Part shown: in pieces, positions 23,134 through 24,539 of the stretch
Position numbering within the stretch: the stretch's first letter is position 1
Layout: each line of letters opens with the position of its first letter
IMG/VR virus record: IMGVR_UViG_3300023049_000335
Location: 1 to 24,539 of that record
Length of the DNA stretch: 24,539 nt
Origin: a virus
Direction: 5' to 3' (one strand)
Made by a program: the position numbers and the translations under genes
Notes under the pieces: generated by a model
Database searches by the model: none
The model's input: the letters and a program-made list of their open reading frames with translations, nothing else
Told to the model about the DNA's origin: nothing

Positions 23134-23523
23134 TTAATTCCTAGCCAATACTTGGATCAGTCGTTTGATCTCAATGTTGCGATCGGGATCTTCGATCAAG
23201 GTCACGACCAGATTGATTTCTAATTGAGAAGTGTCCGGAAACGGTAGCAATTCGAGCTTCTTTATGATTAAGCGTGGATCGTTCGCAATGATTTGCGTTG
23301 CGATCTCTTGTTCGAGTAAGGACAGGTTCTTGTTATTCAGCTTCTCGAACGTAAAATTTCGAAGATTAACACCAAATCCTGGCCTGAAAGGCAGCTCACC
23401 CGGCAGAATCAAAAGATTCTGTAGTACATCATTAGCAATCAATCGATCATCCGATTGCTGGCTCATAATGCCCTGTGGCCCACCAACAAATGGTGGATTG
23501 TATCCGATATAACGTGCGGTCAT
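23134..23523 (-). CDS. 25: Baseplate wedge protein, T4 gp25-like
   Basis: A 129-residue protein of the gp25 (W-like) family. The family pattern is clear: DDRLIANDVLQNLLILPGELPFRPGFGVNL, an initial helix, the PGE(R/L)...P.FG signature, then a second helix (LLEQEIATQIIANDP) and a beta hairpin with ELLPFP. In T4, gp25 links the wedge core to the tail sheath and nucleates sheath assembly. The position just before gp6 is usual. The ATG overlaps the stop of the upstream gene by ATGA. Confidence 0.88.
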   Translation of the reverse strand: MTARYIGYNPPFVGGPQGIMSQQSDDRLIANDVLQNLLILPGELPFRPGFGVNLRNFTFEKLNNKNLSLLEQEIATQIIANDPRLIIKKLELLPFPDTSQLEINLVVTLIEDPDRNIEIKRLIQVLARN

Positions 23524-24203
23524 GAGATCACCTTAGACAAACGACGAACTGAATCAGCTAATTGTGAACGCTGAACGTCCAAGGCTAAAATCTCATCACG
23601 CAAAGTGTCGATCAAACTCTCATTTGCAGCAATCTGAGATTCAAGATCGGTTACAGTGTCCAAGAGTTCTTGGTCATTAACTAGGATCTTTAAAGCTTCT
23701 TGCGTAGCTTGCAAACTCGAAATGGCAGCATTAGTGGAACGTTCTGTGTTCTCGATCTGAACTTGCTTAATACTAGATTCTTGAGATGCCGTCAACAATT
23801 GTTTCTGAGCTGTCACGTAAGCTTGATACAATTTAGCGTTAACAGGGTCCGTCGAAACATTGCTAAACCTTGGGAAGTCGACGGACTCGTCTAACGAACC
23901 ATTCCGAACATCCAAGGTCTTGTATTCGTCATTAAATTCGAGCACAGACCCAATAGGTCTTGGTGAAGTATCGATAACCGAAATATTTCGAAAAGATCGC
24001 AAAGTACCAAATTGGATCGTCCCTTGCGGATCAGTTGCGACCAAAGACGGAGAAGCAACAGCTAAATTATTAGTAATCTTCAGGAAGAAAAGAGCCCCAC
24101 GCGGTGGGGCCTCGGTACTAATGACATATGTAACATTCCCTCTATTCTCCGGAGAAGGCGGGAGAATATTTTTATAAAAACCAGAAGGGAAATCTAATAT
24201 CAT
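23520..24203 (-). CDS. Virion-associated protein with coiled-coil tail (unknown)
   Basis: Not recognised by family. The first 110 residues look beta-rich (GNVTYVISTEAPP, ALFFLKITNNLAV, GSVLEFNDEYKTL). The last 110 are a long heptad-like coiled coil rich in Gln, Ser and Leu (QAYVTAQKQLLTASQ onward to ESLIDTLRDEILALD). It lies in the baseplate cluster, 3 nt after the preceding gene and overlapping gp25 by ATGA. A baseplate-attached trimeric fibre or tail component is a reasonable guess but is not shown by sequence. Confidence 0.7.
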   Translation of the reverse strand: MILDFPSGFYKNILPPSPENRGNVTYVISTEAPPRGALFFLKITNNLAVASPSLVATDPQGTIQFGTLRSFRNISVIDTSPRPIGSVLEFNDEYKTLDVRNGSLDESVDFPRFSNVSTDPVNAKLYQAYVTAQKQLLTASQESSIKQVQIENTERSTNAAISSLQATQEALKILVNDQELLDTVTDLESQIAANESLIDTLRDEILALDVQRSQLADSVRRLSKVIS

Positions 24204-24206
24204 ACG

Positions 24207-24539
24207 TCAGTTCTCGGTACTATCATCAATTTGAGGGTTGAATTCAGATGGATCAATTCCCTCATAAGGCCCATTATACGTTTGGCCCCGATCGGATGGT
24301 TCGATCTTCTCTGGACGAGTCGGAGGTTCCAAAGGCTCGACAGAAACAGTGCCAGAAGTAACTGGGAATCCAGCACCAGGACCAGGGAATACACCACGGA
24401 AGAACCCACGGAATTCCGCGCCACTTATTCTGCAATTAGTGAAAATGTTACTCGCAAGAGTCATCTTCGCACCAGCATCAGCCTGCATTTGAACCCGGCG
24501 ACCACGCAGATTCAACAACCGCCCAGCATCAAGAGTAAT
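24207..24539 (-). CDS. C-terminus of a possible baseplate spike or hub protein (partial, right edge)
   Basis: The frame is open to the right edge (ITLDAGRLLNLRGRRV), so this is the C-terminal 110 residues of a longer protein rather than a gene starting at an internal TTG. The repeats of short strands (ITLDAGRLLNLRG, VQMQADAGAKMTLASN) resemble the beta-helical stalk of gp5/VgrG-type spikes. A Gly/Pro-rich segment and an acidic, disordered tail follow. Its place at the head of a gp25-gp6 cluster supports a baseplate role. The spike call is tentative because most of the protein is outside the window. Confidence 0.5.
   Translation of the reverse strand: MTLDAGRLLNLRGRRVQMQADAGAKMTLASNIFTNCRISGAEFRGFFRGVFPGPGAGFPVTSGTVSVEPLEPPTRPEKIEPSDRGQTYNGPYEGIDPSEFNPQIDDSTEN

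Noticed and set aside
24207-24518. A separate 103-residue gene starting at TTG 24518
   Set aside because: The frame stays open to the window edge upstream of that TTG and there is no ribosome site, so it is the C-terminus of a longer gene.
1-24539. CRISPR arrays, tRNA genes or insertion sequences
   Set aside because: No spaced direct repeats, cloverleaf sequence or transposase was found; the only mobile elements are inteins and the homing endonuclease.

Overview
The window is a stretch of a tailed-phage genome of the T4-like myovirus superfamily. It holds homologues, in transcription order, of the baseplate wedge proteins gp25 and gp6, a UvsW-like helicase, small and large terminase (gp16/gp17), the portal (gp20) and the prohead protease (gp21). 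Nearly everything is on the minus strand, so transcription runs from high to low coordinates. No bacterial chromosomal genes, rRNA, tRNA or CRISPR arrays are visible. The host cannot be named from this sequence. The phage ribonucleotide reductase is the adenosylcobalamin-dependent, single-chain class II type, so the host presumably makes or imports B12.

Layout, in transcription order from the right edge. (1) 24539-21175: C-terminus of a possible baseplate spike or hub protein, an unknown virion-like protein with a coiled-coil tail, gp25-like and gp6-like baseplate wedge proteins, and a small cupin, all packed with ATGA-type overlaps or 1-3 nt gaps. (2) 21182-19890: three unrecognised small genes. 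The middle one is the only plus-strand gene in the window and is wedged exactly between its neighbours. (3) 19885-15434: class II ribonucleotide reductase interrupted by two inteins. (4) 15433-15308: the longest gap in the window (126 nt), carrying a long hairpin and a weak promoter-like sequence. (5) 15307-11813: UvsW-like helicase, a possible gp55-like late sigma factor with an inserted zinc ribbon, two small overlapping ORFs, and small terminase. (6) 11813-1: large terminase with an intein, a free-standing homing endonuclease, portal with an intein, a giant acidic protein in the position of the T4 prohead core proteins gp67/gp68, and the N-terminal part of the prohead protease. No stretch longer than 300 nt lacks a gene.

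The most striking property is the load of protein-level mobile elements. Four inteins lie in three essential genes, and a free-standing endonuclease sits directly between two of the intein-bearing genes. Together they take about 6.0 kb, roughly a quarter of the window. They seem to be at different stages of the homing cycle. Three inteins keep LAGLIDADG motifs with both catalytic Asp residues. The terminase intein has lost both, yet keeps its splice-junction residues. Both reductase inteins are inserted exactly in front of catalytic cysteines, so the +1 splicing nucleophile is also an enzyme active-site residue. One of them ends in Gln rather than Asn.

The capsid-assembly genes suggest a second story. 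The portal and the giant acidic core protein share a short motif, DNP-[L/F]-GES-[L/V], that fits the cleavage rule of the gp21 protease encoded next to them. The acidic protein also carries an EF-hand-like calcium-binding loop. All family assignments were made by eye from motifs, lengths and gene order; no database search was run.
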